This document shows positions 28,554-37,569 of a stretch of DNA of 64,000 nt, piece by piece. The stretch is from Paraburkholderia mimosarum LMG 23256 = NBRC 106338 (GTDB lineage: Bacteria; Pseudomonadota; Gammaproteobacteria; Burkholderiales; Burkholderiaceae), in assembly GCF_000739815.1 (NCBI RefSeq), contig NZ_BBJJ01000005.1, positions 220,606 through 284,605 of the forward strand, written 5' to 3'. Positions within the stretch are counted from its first letter, which is position 1; every line of letters starts with the position of its first letter. A model generated the notes under the pieces. It saw only the letters and a list, made by a program, of their open reading frames with translations. It did no database searches and was not told the origin of the DNA. The position numbers and the translations under genes were made by a program.

Positions 28554-30488
28554 TCACAATTTCGCGCCGGCGCGGTAGGGATCCTGTATTGCCGGCGTTG
28601 TCTCCGTCTTCCCGGCCCGCGGCGCGTGCGTCGGCAGCAGCGCTGCGCCGCATTCCTCCACGAGGTTGCCGAGCGAGGTGGGAAAGAGCGTGCCGGGATC
28701 GTCGGCGATGCCGGCGCCGTCGTCGCGCAGCGTCGCACCGATGCCCACCACGATCGTCGAGTCGGGAGCGCGCTCGCGCAGCCGCCGCACGAGATTGCGC
28801 AGGTAAGGCGCCGACTCGGGCGCGTCGAGCGAGACCACGCAAATGACCGGGGCACGTTCATCGATCACGGCCCCGCGTGTGGCGCGCACCTCGTCGTAGG
28901 TGGTCGCCGCGCAGGGAATATTGCGCCGCATGAGCAACTGGCCGACGATCGCCACCGCCACCTCGTCGAACGCGCCGCGTCCGGGCACGCAAAGCACTTC
29001 CCCCGCAACCGGCGACAGCGTGAACTCGTCCGCGCGCGCAGCGGACTCCTCGCCGCTGCCCTCGGGCGCGGCGTGGCGCGAATCGTCCACGGATTCGAGA
29101 TCCTCGACGATATCGAGCAGCGCCTGGTTGATGCGCGCGACCTGCTCGGCGGGCAGCACGCCGCGCAAGGCGTCGTTGCGCGCGAAGCGCAGTCCTTCGA
29201 ACACCACCTGCTCGTAGTAGTCGATGAGCCGCATGCTCGTGAGCAGCCGGTCGGCCTGCAGCAACGCCTCGTGCGGATCGTCGGCGAGCAGGCGCTGGTA
29301 GCAGGTTTGCGCGGGCGTGAGCGCGGGCTGGTCGCCGAGCAGGATGGTGAGGAAGTGCAGACGGTCCACATAACGGCCGAGCGTGACGATGCACAGCGTG
29401 AGCGGCGTGGACAGCACGAGACCCACGGGCCCCCACAGCCAGCTCCAGAAAATCGCCGCCACCACCACGGCGAGCGGCGAGAGGCCCGAGCGCCGTCCAT
29501 ACAGCATCGGCTCGGCGAACTGACCCGCCACCACGTCCACGACGATGAAGAAGATCAGCGTCGTGACGGCCATGGTCCATTGCGGCTGCGTGGCCGCGGC
29601 GACAATGGTCGCCATGATCGCGGCGATCCAGATGCCGATGTAGGGCACGAACCGCATGAGCGCCGCGACCGCGCCGAACAGCAGGGCGCCCGGCACGCCG
29701 ATGCCCGCCAGCCCCAGCGCGATCACCCCGCCCACCGAGACATTCACGCCGAGTTGCGCGATGAAGTAGCGGGAGAGCCGCTGCGAGGCGTCGTTGATGG
29801 CGGTCGTCGTGCGGTGCAGGTCCTCGGAGCCGAACACGCTGATGAGCCGGTCGCGCAGATCCTCGCGCTGGAACAGGATGAAGATCGTGACCACAAGCAC
29901 GATAAAGCCCGTTTCGAGCGGCGCGAGCGCCGGAGCGAGCGCCCTTTGCGCGAGCTGCAGCGGCGTGGGCGCCGGCGTGTGGACCTCCACGGGCATGGGC
30001 TGTTGCGGCTGGTTGCGCGCCGCGCGCCCGCGCGGCTGCAGCGGCGCGGGCGGCGGCGTGGGCGTGACGCGCTGCAGCGTGGCGGCGGCGCGGGCCATGA
30101 GCGAATCGGCGCGGCCCACGGTCTTTTGCTGCACCGTTTGCACCTTCTGCTCGATCTCTTCCTGGTACTGCGGCAGCGAGGCGGAGAGCTGGTAGACCTG
30201 CGCGGCGATCAGCGCGCCCACACCGGCGAGCGCGAGCACGGTGGAGAGAACCGCGACGAGAATGGCGATGAACTGCGGCACGTGGAAGCGCCGCAGCGCG
30301 GTCACGAGCGGCGCCAGCAGAAAGCTCAGCAGCACCGAGAGCGTGATGGGAATCAGCACCGCTTGCCCGAAATACAGGCCGCACACCACGACTACGCCGG
30401 TAATGACAGAGGCGAGGCTATGCAGCGTGGGCGGACTTGGCGGAAACACCCGGTTGCGTCGGCCCTGCGGCGGCAGCGGGAAATTCAT
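28554..30488 (-). CDS. AI-2E family permease with C-terminal Rossmann-like domain
   Basis: This 644-residue protein has an N-terminal AI-2E (PerM/TqsA) permease of about 390 residues with 7-8 helices. Key segments are FRFV-like ALMRFVPYIGIWIAAIMA and AEPMLYGRRSGLSPLAVVVA. It is interrupted by a proline-rich loop (about residues 135-185). Residues about 490-620 form a soluble alpha/beta domain (GEVLCVPGRGAFDEVAVAIV, then DSTIVVGIG) that looks like a cobalamin-binding Rossmann fold without the DxHxxG histidine. Transport of autoinducer-2 is not implied by the family name. An MlaC-type gene lies upstream in the same direction. Confidence 0.82.
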   Translation of the reverse strand: MNFPLPPQGRRNRVFPPSPPTLHSLASVITGVVVVCGLYFGQAVLIPITLSVLLSFLLAPLVTALRRFHVPQFIAILVAVLSTVLALAGVGALIAAQVYQLSASLPQYQEEIEQKVQTVQQKTVGRADSLMARAAATLQRVTPTPPPAPLQPRGRAARNQPQQPMPVEVHTPAPTPLQLAQRALAPALAPLETGFIVLVVTIFILFQREDLRDRLISVFGSEDLHRTTTAINDASQRLSRYFIAQLGVNVSVGGVIALGLAGIGVPGALLFGAVAALMRFVPYIGIWIAAIMATIVAAATQPQWTMAVTTLIFFIVVDVVAGQFAEPMLYGRRSGLSPLAVVVAAIFWSWLWGPVGLVLSTPLTLCIVTLGRYVDRLHFLTILLGDQPALTPAQTCYQRLLADDPHEALLQADRLLTSMRLIDYYEQVVFEGLRFARNDALRGVLPAEQVARINQALLDIVEDLESVDDSRHAAPEGSGEESAARADEFTLSPVAGEVLCVPGRGAFDEVAVAIVGQLLMRRNIPCAATTYDEVRATRGAVIDERAPVICVVSLDAPESAPYLRNLVRRLRERAPDSTIVVGIGATLRDDGAGIADDPGTLFPTSLGNLVEECGAALLPTHAPRAGKTETTPAIQDPYRAGAKL

Positions 30489-30718
30489 GTCAGATCAGAT
30501 CGGCAAGAAAGGGAAGCGAAAAACGGGGCCGTGACAGCTCGGGCAAGCGCACGGTCCATTTGCGAACAATTTTGCGAACCGGCCACACGCACCGGTGACA
30601 TGCACCCGGCATGTCTCGAAATGGTACAGCGCCCGCGCGCCCTGGAGCGCAGCACAAAAAATCCGATTTTCGCAGGTGGGGAGGCCGGGGTGCAGAAACC
30701 GCGCGTCGCGGCCGTCCG

Positions 30719-31369
30719 TCACTGCGACTGCGTCTTGCCCGACACGAGCTCCTGATTGCGCGCGGCAAGGAACTGGATCAGCCCGTCCACCCCGCCCTGC
30801 TGGATCTTCTCGTTGAACTGCTGGCGATAGGTTTGAATCAGCCACGCGCCGAGCACGTTCAGGTCGTAGAGCCGCCAGCCCTGCGGCGTCTTGTAGAGGC
30901 GGTAGTCGATTTCCACCGGGTTGCTGTTCGTCTGCGCGAGCGTGCGCACCACGACGTCGGTGTCGCCGGGCGCGTTGCGCATGGGCGGGTAGTCGATCTT
31001 CTGGTCGGGCTTCAGCTGCGCGATCGCGCCCGAGTAGAGATGGATCAGCAGCAACTGGAACTGCTGCTCGACCTGCTCCTGCTGCCCGGGCGTCGCCGTG
31101 CGCCAGTGCGGCCCCATGGCGAGCCGCGTGGTGCGGCGGAAATCGACATACGGAAGAATGTCGCGGTTGACGATGTCCTGAATGCGCGCGATGTCGTCTG
31201 GCGCGATGGCTTTGGTGCGCACTTCGTCGAGCACCTGCTGCGTGGCGGTCTTGATGAGCGCCTGCGGGTCCGACTGGTCCACCTGGGGCGATTGGGCAAG
31301 CGCCGCCGTGGCGGGCAGGAGCGACAGACAGCACGCGAGCAGCGCGGTGATGCGGAATGACCTTGTCAT
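30719..31369 (-). CDS. MlaC/Ttg2D-type periplasmic phospholipid-binding protein
   Basis: A 216-residue precursor with a signal peptide (ITALLACCLSLLPATAALA). The mature protein has the MlaC pattern: ILPYVDFRRTTRLAMGPHWR, LLLIHLYSGAIAQL, and WRLYDLNVLGAWLIQTYRQQF. MlaC proteins ferry phospholipids between the outer-membrane MlaA complex and inner-membrane MlaFEDB. No other mla gene is nearby, so this is an orphan copy. It precedes the AI-2E gene by 230 bp on the same strand. Confidence 0.88.
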   Translation of the reverse strand: MTRSFRITALLACCLSLLPATAALAQSPQVDQSDPQALIKTATQQVLDEVRTKAIAPDDIARIQDIVNRDILPYVDFRRTTRLAMGPHWRTATPGQQEQVEQQFQLLLIHLYSGAIAQLKPDQKIDYPPMRNAPGDTDVVVRTLAQTNSNPVEIDYRLYKTPQGWRLYDLNVLGAWLIQTYRQQFNEKIQQGGVDGLIQFLAARNQELVSGKTQSQ

Positions 31370-31834
31370 CGATATCTCTGGGCAATGGCGGGAACGACGA
31401 TGCGGCGGGATTCGACGAGCGGGACGGCCAGCGTCACGCTGCTTGCCGTTGCGCGAGGCTCTCTAACGCCGGGCCCCGGATGCATCGCATGAATTGCATA
31501 TCGTACGAACCGCATGAACCGCTCGCCAGCGCTTAGTCTAGCGGGTTGCGCGCGCGCAGGTCAGGTCGCTGCGCCTTTCATGCGGCTTCGCGCATGCGCG
31601 TCCTCCGCGCGGGCCCGCCTCCGGGCGAGTCGGCGCGAAGTCTAGCAAGACCCATTCCATCCTGGCGGTCTCTCGATGGGCTTGCGTCGCAGGGGGCCCC
31701 GAGCCGCACCGGCTCTGTAAAAACGACACGCGCGTCACGGCAAGGCGGAAAACCGGAATGCCACCGGCCGCGAAACAAAGCGAGCGCGCCCCCGTGCTGA
31801 GTTACCCCTGTGCGGTGCGCTTCTGGAGAACCGC
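31370..31834. other. Intergenic region, 465 bp
   Basis: A divergent spacer upstream of the MlaC gene (minus) and the GNAT gene (plus). Several frames are open because of GC bias, but none has a plausible start, ribosome-binding site or recognisable product. An AT-richer patch at 31490-31545 could be the mlaC-like gene promoter. Confidence 0.4.
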
Positions 31835-32301
31835 ATGGATGTCCGCCCACTCGATGCCCAGGATCTCGAATTGATCTGCCGCCATCGCGAAGCGATGTTT
31901 CGCGAGGCTGGCCGCGACGAGGCCACATTGCGCACGATGACCACACACTTCCGCGAGTGGCTCGAGCCGCGCCTCGCCAATGGCGCGCATTGCGGCTACG
32001 TGCTGAGTGAGCAGGCTGTGGCGCTCGCGGGCTCGGGCTCATGCTGATCGACTGGCCCCCGCATCCGATGCATCCGGAAACCGGTCTGCGCGGGTATGTG
32101 CTCAATGTCTACGTGGAGCCGCGCGCCAGGCGCCGCGGTCTTGCACGCCGGCTCATGCAGCTCGCCGACGACGAATTCGCGAGGCGCGGTGTCACGTACG
32201 CGATATTGCACGCGACCGGGCAAGGGCGGCCGCTTTACGAGCGGCCAGGCTGGATCGGGACGACCGAGATGGCGAAGGCGCTTCCAGCCGCGCCCGTCTG
32301 A
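31835..32301 (+). pseudogene. GNAT acetyltransferase broken by a frameshift
   Basis: The first frame (31835-32047, ATG after TGGAGAACCGC) encodes the N-terminal GNAT half: MDVRPLDAQDLELICRHRE to YVLSEQAVALAGSG. The rest lies in another frame up to 32301: LIDWPPHPMHPETG, then LNVYVEPRARRRGLARRLM, which is the acetyl-CoA-binding motif A. Loss of one base (or gain of two) within 32025-32040 restores VALAG-xG-LMLIDW continuity. Both halves keep normal codon usage, so the lesion is recent or a sequencing error. The substrate is unknown. Confidence 0.78.
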
Positions 32302-32446
32302 GAAGCCACCGTTCGCCACCGTTCGCGCCGCCGGATTTCCATTCGCGCCCGCTTCCCCGCCCTTCGTCGCATTCCCGTCGCCTCCCCGACTGCCGCTCTC
32401 CACACTGCAGCCATCGACTCCGCTCGACCTGCCAAGGAGGGCCAGC

Positions 32447-32824
32447 ATGCCTGCCATCATTGCGGCGCACGTCGTCGCCGCGACGCTTTCTGTCATACTC
32501 GGAACCGCCGTCATGCTGGCCGAAAAAGGCAGCGCGCGACACAAGTGGCTCGGCCGCCTCTGGGCGCTCACGATGTGCGCAACCGCGCTCAGCTCGTTCG
32601 ACATCCGCGAGCTGAATCCGGGGCATTTTTCCTGGGTGCACAGTCTTTCGCTGCTGACGTTCGCGAGCGTCGGACGCGCCATCTGGGCGATCCGCCACGG
32701 CAATGTCCGCGGCCATCGCCTCGCCATGCGCGGGTCGTTCTTCGCGCTCGTCGTGGCAGGCCTCGCCGCCATCGCGACGCCGCACCGGCTGCTCAATCTC
32801 ATCGTCATGAGCTGGATCGCATGA
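32447..32824 (+). CDS. Small DUF2306-like membrane protein
   Basis: A 125-residue protein with four predicted membrane helices: AAHVVAATLSVILGTAVMLA, a LGRLWALTMCATALSSF segment, a third around the SLLTFASVG stretch and ALVVAGLAAIATPHRLLNLI. The HKWLGRLWALTM segment is typical of DUF2306 (YozB-like) proteins. AAGGAGG precedes the ATG. Its stop overlaps the start of the histidine kinase gene (ATGA), so it may be a membrane partner or sensor accessory of that kinase; this is inferred from coupling only. Confidence 0.78.
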   Translation: MPAIIAAHVVAATLSVILGTAVMLAEKGSARHKWLGRLWALTMCATALSSFDIRELNPGHFSWVHSLSLLTFASVGRAIWAIRHGNVRGHRLAMRGSFFALVVAGLAAIATPHRLLNLIVMSWIA

Positions 32825-33981
32825 TTCCCTGGACGCACGTCGAGTTTCCGAACGCCTCGGCCCGCCTGCCCGCGCCGGCGGCGCATGTCCTCGTCGCCGG
32901 ATTCGCGCGCGAGGCGGTGATCGTCGTCATCGGCAACGCGCTGATCGCGCTCGCGCTCACCGCCGTCGGCGTTGGCAAGGGCTTCGTCGACAACCTCGTG
33001 TTCAGCCAGTCGATCGGCCTCTCGATCATGCTGCTGCTCGACGCCGGCCGGTTTTTCCTGCAGCGTCGCAGCGCGCTCACCGTCCCCCGGCTCGCCGTGG
33101 CGATGGTGCTAGCCCTCGTGCTCGGCACCGCGCTGGGGCGCGGCATCGCGAGCATGCTGCTCGGCATCGGCCTGAGCCACGCCTTCGCGACAAAGGATCT
33201 CGAATTGACCGGCTGGATCGCGCTCACGGCCACGCTGCTCGTCACCTGGTATGGCTGGTCGCGCACGCGCATCGCGGAGCTGAGCGAGCAGGTCGCGCGC
33301 ACGGCATGGCAGAAAGAAGCCGCCGAACGCACGGCGCTCACCGCCCGCCTGCAAGCGCTGCAAGCACAGATCGAGCCGCACTTCCTCTTCAATACGCTGG
33401 CGACGCTAGACAGCCTGATCGCGTCCGATCCTTCGCGTGCGCGCGAACTGCTCGCCAGCCTGAACCGCTTCCTGCGCGCGACGCTGGAAGCCTCGCGCGC
33501 GCAAAGCGAAACGCTCGCGGTGCAGTTCAGGGTGCTCGACTCGATGCTCGCCGTGCATGCGATGCGCCTTGGCCCTCGCCTCGCCTATGCGCTCGATCTG
33601 CCGCGCGATTGCGCCGATCTGCCGGTGCCGCCCATGCTGTTGCAGCCGCTCGTCGAGAACGCGCTCAAGCATGGCATCCAGGGCTTGGTACAAGGCGGAA
33701 GGATCGACATCGGCGCGCGGCGCGACGGCCAGGATGTCGTGCTGACCGTGACCGACACGGGCCCCGGCTTTGGCGTCACGCCAGGCACGCAGGGCGCGGG
33801 CGTCGGCCTCGTGAACGTGCGCGAGCGGCTTGCGGCGCTCTATGGCGAGCGGGCCTCGCTCACGCTGATCGAAAACGTGCCGCATGGCCTCGTGGCGCGC
33901 GTCCGGCTGCCTCTGTTCGATCCTGCCGGTGCTGACGTCGGCGTTGGCCTTGGCGCAGCCGGCGAGGCGCGCAAATCATGA
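32821..33981 (+). CDS. LytS/YehU-type sensor histidine kinase
   Basis: A kinase of 386 residues. The N-terminal half has four to five membrane helices without an obvious periplasmic domain. The cytoplasmic half has the His_kinase family motif QIEPHFLFNTLATLDSL with the phospho-accepting histidine, the N box LLQPLVENALKHGIQG, and the G boxes TVTDTGPGFG and GAGVGLVNVRERL. ATGA overlaps link it both to the DUF2306 gene upstream and to the LytTR regulator downstream. The signal is unknown. Confidence 0.9.
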   Translation: MIPWTHVEFPNASARLPAPAAHVLVAGFAREAVIVVIGNALIALALTAVGVGKGFVDNLVFSQSIGLSIMLLLDAGRFFLQRRSALTVPRLAVAMVLALVLGTALGRGIASMLLGIGLSHAFATKDLELTGWIALTATLLVTWYGWSRTRIAELSEQVARTAWQKEAAERTALTARLQALQAQIEPHFLFNTLATLDSLIASDPSRARELLASLNRFLRATLEASRAQSETLAVQFRVLDSMLAVHAMRLGPRLAYALDLPRDCADLPVPPMLLQPLVENALKHGIQGLVQGGRIDIGARRDGQDVVLTVTDTGPGFGVTPGTQGAGVGLVNVRERLAALYGERASLTLIENVPHGLVARVRLPLFDPAGADVGVGLGAAGEARKS

Positions 33982-34877
33982 AACGCCGCATGCCCGCCGA
34001 TACGGCGCAACACAGCAGCAACGCGCACCGCTCGCCCGACACCCCGACCGCGCTGATCGCCGAAGACGAGCCGCTCATCGCGGCCGCGCTCGAACGCGAG
34101 CTTGCCGCCGCGTGGCCGGACTTGCGCATCGTGGCGATGGTCGGCAACGGCCACGAGGCCATCGAGCGCATCGCCGCGCTCGAGCCCGATATCGCCTTCC
34201 TCGATATCGCGATGCCGGGCGCGACGGGCCTCGACGTTGCGCGCGCGTGCGCGAATCTCGCCGCGCCACCGCAGATCGTGTTCGTGACCGCATACGACGC
34301 CTACGCGCTCGAAGCGTTCGAGGCCGCGGCCATCGACTATCTGCTCAAGCCCGTCGAAACGGCGCGGCTCGCGCGCACGGTCGAGCGACTGCGCGCCCGG
34401 CTCGCACGGGCGGCCGCGCAGGGCGCCGAAGCGCCGCAGACGCAAGCGGACCTGCAACACGTGCTGCGTCAACTCGAAGCAATCACGCAGGACGTGCGGG
34501 CAGCACGCGCGGGCTCGCCTGGCGGCAGTGCGACGGCCGTCGCGCGCGAGGCGCCGCTGCGTTATCTGCGCGCCTCCAGCGGCAACGATATCCGCATGGT
34601 GCCGGTGGAAGATGTGCTGTACTTCGAAGCAGCCGACAAGTACGTAGTGGTCACGACACGCAGCGGCGAATTGCTGATCCGCACGAGCCTGCGCGAGTTG
34701 TGTGCGCAACTGGACCCCGCGCGCTTCTGGCAGGTCCACCGCAGCACGGTGGTCAACGTGGACCAGGTGGAAAGCGCGTCGGTCAGCGCACTCGGCAAGA
34801 TGACGCTGCGGCTGCGCGGCCACGCCGGCGCGCTCGACGTGAGCAGGCAATACGCACACCTGTTCCGGCAGATGTGA
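33978..34877 (+). CDS. LytTR-family response regulator
   Basis: A 299-residue regulator. The receiver domain (residues about 18-135) has the acidic pocket AEDEP, the phospho-accepting Asp in IAFLDIAMPG and the lysine in YLLKP. A Gln/Ala-rich linker is followed by a LytTR DNA-binding domain at about 195-295 (RMVPVEDVLYFEAADKYVVV and FWQVHRSTVVNVDQV). It is the output partner of the overlapping LytS-type kinase. LytTR proteins bind paired direct repeats; no site is assigned here. Confidence 0.92.
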   Translation: MKRRMPADTAQHSSNAHRSPDTPTALIAEDEPLIAAALERELAAAWPDLRIVAMVGNGHEAIERIAALEPDIAFLDIAMPGATGLDVARACANLAAPPQIVFVTAYDAYALEAFEAAAIDYLLKPVETARLARTVERLRARLARAAAQGAEAPQTQADLQHVLRQLEAITQDVRAARAGSPGGSATAVAREAPLRYLRASSGNDIRMVPVEDVLYFEAADKYVVVTTRSGELLIRTSLRELCAQLDPARFWQVHRSTVVNVDQVESASVSALGKMTLRLRGHAGALDVSRQYAHLFRQM

Positions 34878-34930
34878 ATCGGGCGCATGCGCGAGCGCGG
34901 CTCCTTGCCGGCGATGCCACATTCAAGGCA

Positions 34931-35707
34931 TCACGCCGCGTCCGGCGGTCCGCCTTGCACCGCACTGCCGCCGAGATAGGTGGCACGCACCCGGTTATCG
35001 ACCGCCAGCTCGCGAGCCGCCCCCGCGAGCGCCACACGCCCGCCTTCCAGCACATAGGCCCGATTCGCGATGCGCAGCGCCTGGCGCGCGTTCTGCTCCA
35101 CGAGCAGCACGGCCGTGCCCGCATGGCTGATGCGCGCGATCACCTCGAATATCGCGCGCACGAGCTTCGGCGCCAGCCCCATCGACGGTTCGTCGAGCAG
35201 CACGAGCTTCGGCTCGAGCATGAGCGCGCGCGCAATGGCGAGCATCTGCTGCTCGCCGCCGCTCAGCGTACCGGCTAGCTGGTCCTTGCGCTCGCGCAGC
35301 CGGGAAAACGTTTCGTACGCCTGTGCAATGCCTTGTTCGAGCGCGGCGGCGTCGCGGCGCAACAAATATCCGCCCAGGCGCAGGTTCTCCTCCACCGTGA
35401 GCCCGCCGAAAATGCGCCGCCCTTCGGGCACGTGCCCGATACCGAGCGCGACGATACGATGCGACGGCAACCCGACGATCGCCTGTCCCCCGAACGCGAT
35501 GGTTCCCGCGCGCGGCCGCAGCAGCCCGGAGAGAGTGCGCAGCGTCGTGGTCTTGCCCGCGCCGTTGGCCCCGAGCAGCGCAACGATCTCGCCCGGTGCG
35601 ACATCGAGCGAGATGCCGTGCAACGCTTCGATGTTGCCGTAGTTCACGCGCAGGTCGCGAACGTCGAGCAGCTTGCCGGTCGTGCCCGGTTCCGCGTTCA
35701 CCCCCAT
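34931..35707 (-). CDS. livF: Branched-chain amino acid ABC transporter ATPase LivF
   Basis: A 258-residue single ATPase domain with Walker A GANGAGKTT, signature LSGGEQQMLAIARAL, Walker B LVLLDEPSMGL and the switch histidine replaced in the usual LivF context (VLLVEQN). It pairs with the LivG half of the upstream fusion to drive uptake of a branched-chain or related amino acid. Its start overlaps the end of the LivM-LivG gene by 10 bp. It is last in the liv operon. Confidence 0.92.
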   Translation of the reverse strand: MGVNAEPGTTGKLLDVRDLRVNYGNIEALHGISLDVAPGEIVALLGANGAGKTTTLRTLSGLLRPRAGTIAFGGQAIVGLPSHRIVALGIGHVPEGRRIFGGLTVEENLRLGGYLLRRDAAALEQGIAQAYETFSRLRERKDQLAGTLSGGEQQMLAIARALMLEPKLVLLDEPSMGLAPKLVRAIFEVIARISHAGTAVLLVEQNARQALRIANRAYVLEGGRVALAGAARELAVDNRVRATYLGGSAVQGGPPDAA

Positions 35708-37566
35708 AGCGACTTCTCCCCGTTCGCGGCATCGGGGCCGTCGTCCTCGTCGGCCGTGCCGAGGTACGCGTCGATCACCACGGGATCGTTCTGGATCTGC
35801 GAGGGCGTGCCCTCGGCAATGATCTCGCCGTGATCCATCACGATGATGCGGTCCGACACGCCCATTACGAGCGCCATGTCGTGTTCGATCAGCAGCACGG
35901 TCACGCCCAGGTCGCGTATGTGACGGATCTGCGCCATCAGCGCGTGCTTTTCGGTGGGGTTCATGCCGGCGGCCGGTTCGTCGAGCAGCAGGAGGCGCGG
36001 CTGGCTCGCGAGCGCCCGCGCGATTTCGAGCCTGCGCTGATCGCCATACGGCAGGTCCGACGCATATTCGCTCGCGCGCGCGCCCAGCCCCACGAGATCG
36101 AGCCAGCGCTGCCCGAGTGCGCCATGCTCGGCCGCCTCGGCGCGCGCGGCGCGCGTGCCTGCCAGTTCCGCCACGAGCGGCGTATGCAGCCGGTGGTCCA
36201 TGCCGATCAACACGTTCTCGAACGCGCTCATGTGATTGAAGAGCCGGATGCCCTGAAACGTGCGCGCAATGCCGCGATGGACGTTGCGGTGCGGCGCGCC
36301 GCCGCCCAGCGGCTCGCCGCGCCAGACGAGGCGCCCGCCGCTCGGGCGGATCACGCCGGTCAGGCAGTTGAACACCGTAGTCTTGCCCGCACCGTTCGGG
36401 CCGATCAGCGCGAGAATCTCGCCGCTGCGCACCTGGAAGCTGATGCCGCCAATGGCGCGCACGCCGCCGAAACGACGCTCCAGCTCGTGCACCTCCAGCA
36501 GCGTTTCATGCGCGGCCGCGGCTTCGATGCCGCCGCTATCGGCAAGCGAAACGGCGGCCGCGCTTTCCTTGCCCGCCGCTTCGGCCGCTTCCGCTTCATG
36601 GGCCACGGTCGCCTCTTCCGGTCGCGGCGCTGCGCGTTTCACGCGCGCGGGCCACAACCCTTGCGGGCGCAACAACATGAGCACGACGAGCGCCACGGCA
36701 AAGCCGAGAATGCGCCACAGGTTCAGGAAGCGCAGCAACTCCGGCAGGCCGGCCACGATCACCGCGCCGAGTATTACGCCGGGAATGCTGCCGCGCCCGC
36801 CCATCACGACGATGATGAGGATCGTGACCGATTGCAGATAGGTGAACGCCGTGGGGTCGATCGTGCCGAAGCGCGCGGCGAAAAGGCTGCCCGCGAGCCC
36901 GCCGATCAGCGCACCCATCACATAGGCGAGCATCTTCGCGCGCAGCGTCGCCACACCCACCGCCTCGGCGGCGGCTTCGTCCTCGCGGATGCTGGTCCAC
37001 GCACGGCCTAGCCGCGAGCGCCCGAGCCGCACCGCGAACACCAGCACCGCAATGAAGAAGGCCATGCCCAGCTCGTACACCGCGCGCGGCGAATTGAACT
37101 CGAAGCCGAACAAGCTCGGCGGCTCGATGCCGTAAATGCCGTTCGGCCCGCCGGTGATGTCCAGATTCGTGGCGATGATGCGCGTGATTTCGCCGAAGCC
37201 GAGCGTGACGATCGCGAGATAGTCGCTGCGCAGCCGCAACGTGGGATAGCCGATCACGACGCCGGAAGCGCCCGCGAACGCGAGACTGAACGGCAGCGTC
37301 TCCCAGAAAGTGAAATGAAGCAGCGTTTCGAGCAGCGCTGTCGTGTAGGCGCCAATGGCGAAGAACGCCGCATAGCCGAGGTCGAGCAGCCCGGCGTAGC
37401 CCACGACGATATTGAGCCCGAGTCCGAGAATCGCATACGTGATGATGGTGAGCCCGACGTCGACGAGATAGCCGCTCGCGAACGCCGGCAACGCGATCGC
37501 CGCCGCGATGAGCACGATCGCGACGAGCCACGAGGTCCGCGATGACCGTAGCGCCCGCGCGCGCAT
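35698..37566 (-). CDS. Fused permease-ATPase LivM-LivG
   Basis: This is a 622-residue natural fusion of two normally separate proteins. Residues about 1-312 are LivM, with the membrane core GLGLNIVVGYAGLLDLGYAA and VMGGRGSIPGVILGAVIVAG. An Ala/Glu-rich linker (about 313-355) joins it to LivG (about 356-610) with Walker A GPNGAGKTT (about 389-396), signature-like LPYGDQRRLEIARAL and Walker B LLLLDEPAAGM. It supplies one pore subunit and one ATPase. Such fusions occur in Burkholderia-type liv operons. It follows livH by 3 bp. Confidence 0.93.
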   Translation of the reverse strand: MRARALRSSRTSWLVAIVLIAAAIALPAFASGYLVDVGLTIITYAILGLGLNIVVGYAGLLDLGYAAFFAIGAYTTALLETLLHFTFWETLPFSLAFAGASGVVIGYPTLRLRSDYLAIVTLGFGEITRIIATNLDITGGPNGIYGIEPPSLFGFEFNSPRAVYELGMAFFIAVLVFAVRLGRSRLGRAWTSIREDEAAAEAVGVATLRAKMLAYVMGALIGGLAGSLFAARFGTIDPTAFTYLQSVTILIIVVMGGRGSIPGVILGAVIVAGLPELLRFLNLWRILGFAVALVVLMLLRPQGLWPARVKRAAPRPEEATVAHEAEAAEAAGKESAAAVSLADSGGIEAAAAHETLLEVHELERRFGGVRAIGGISFQVRSGEILALIGPNGAGKTTVFNCLTGVIRPSGGRLVWRGEPLGGGAPHRNVHRGIARTFQGIRLFNHMSAFENVLIGMDHRLHTPLVAELAGTRAARAEAAEHGALGQRWLDLVGLGARASEYASDLPYGDQRRLEIARALASQPRLLLLDEPAAGMNPTEKHALMAQIRHIRDLGVTVLLIEHDMALVMGVSDRIIVMDHGEIIAEGTPSQIQNDPVVIDAYLGTADEDDGPDAANGEKSLWG

Positions 37567-37569
37567 CGC

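Noticed and set aside
28626..30755. A 709-codon open frame on the plus strand
   Set aside because: It lies fully antisense to the AI-2E permease gene, is rich in Arg/His/Glu as expected for the complement of GC-rich coding DNA, and has no domain-like pattern.
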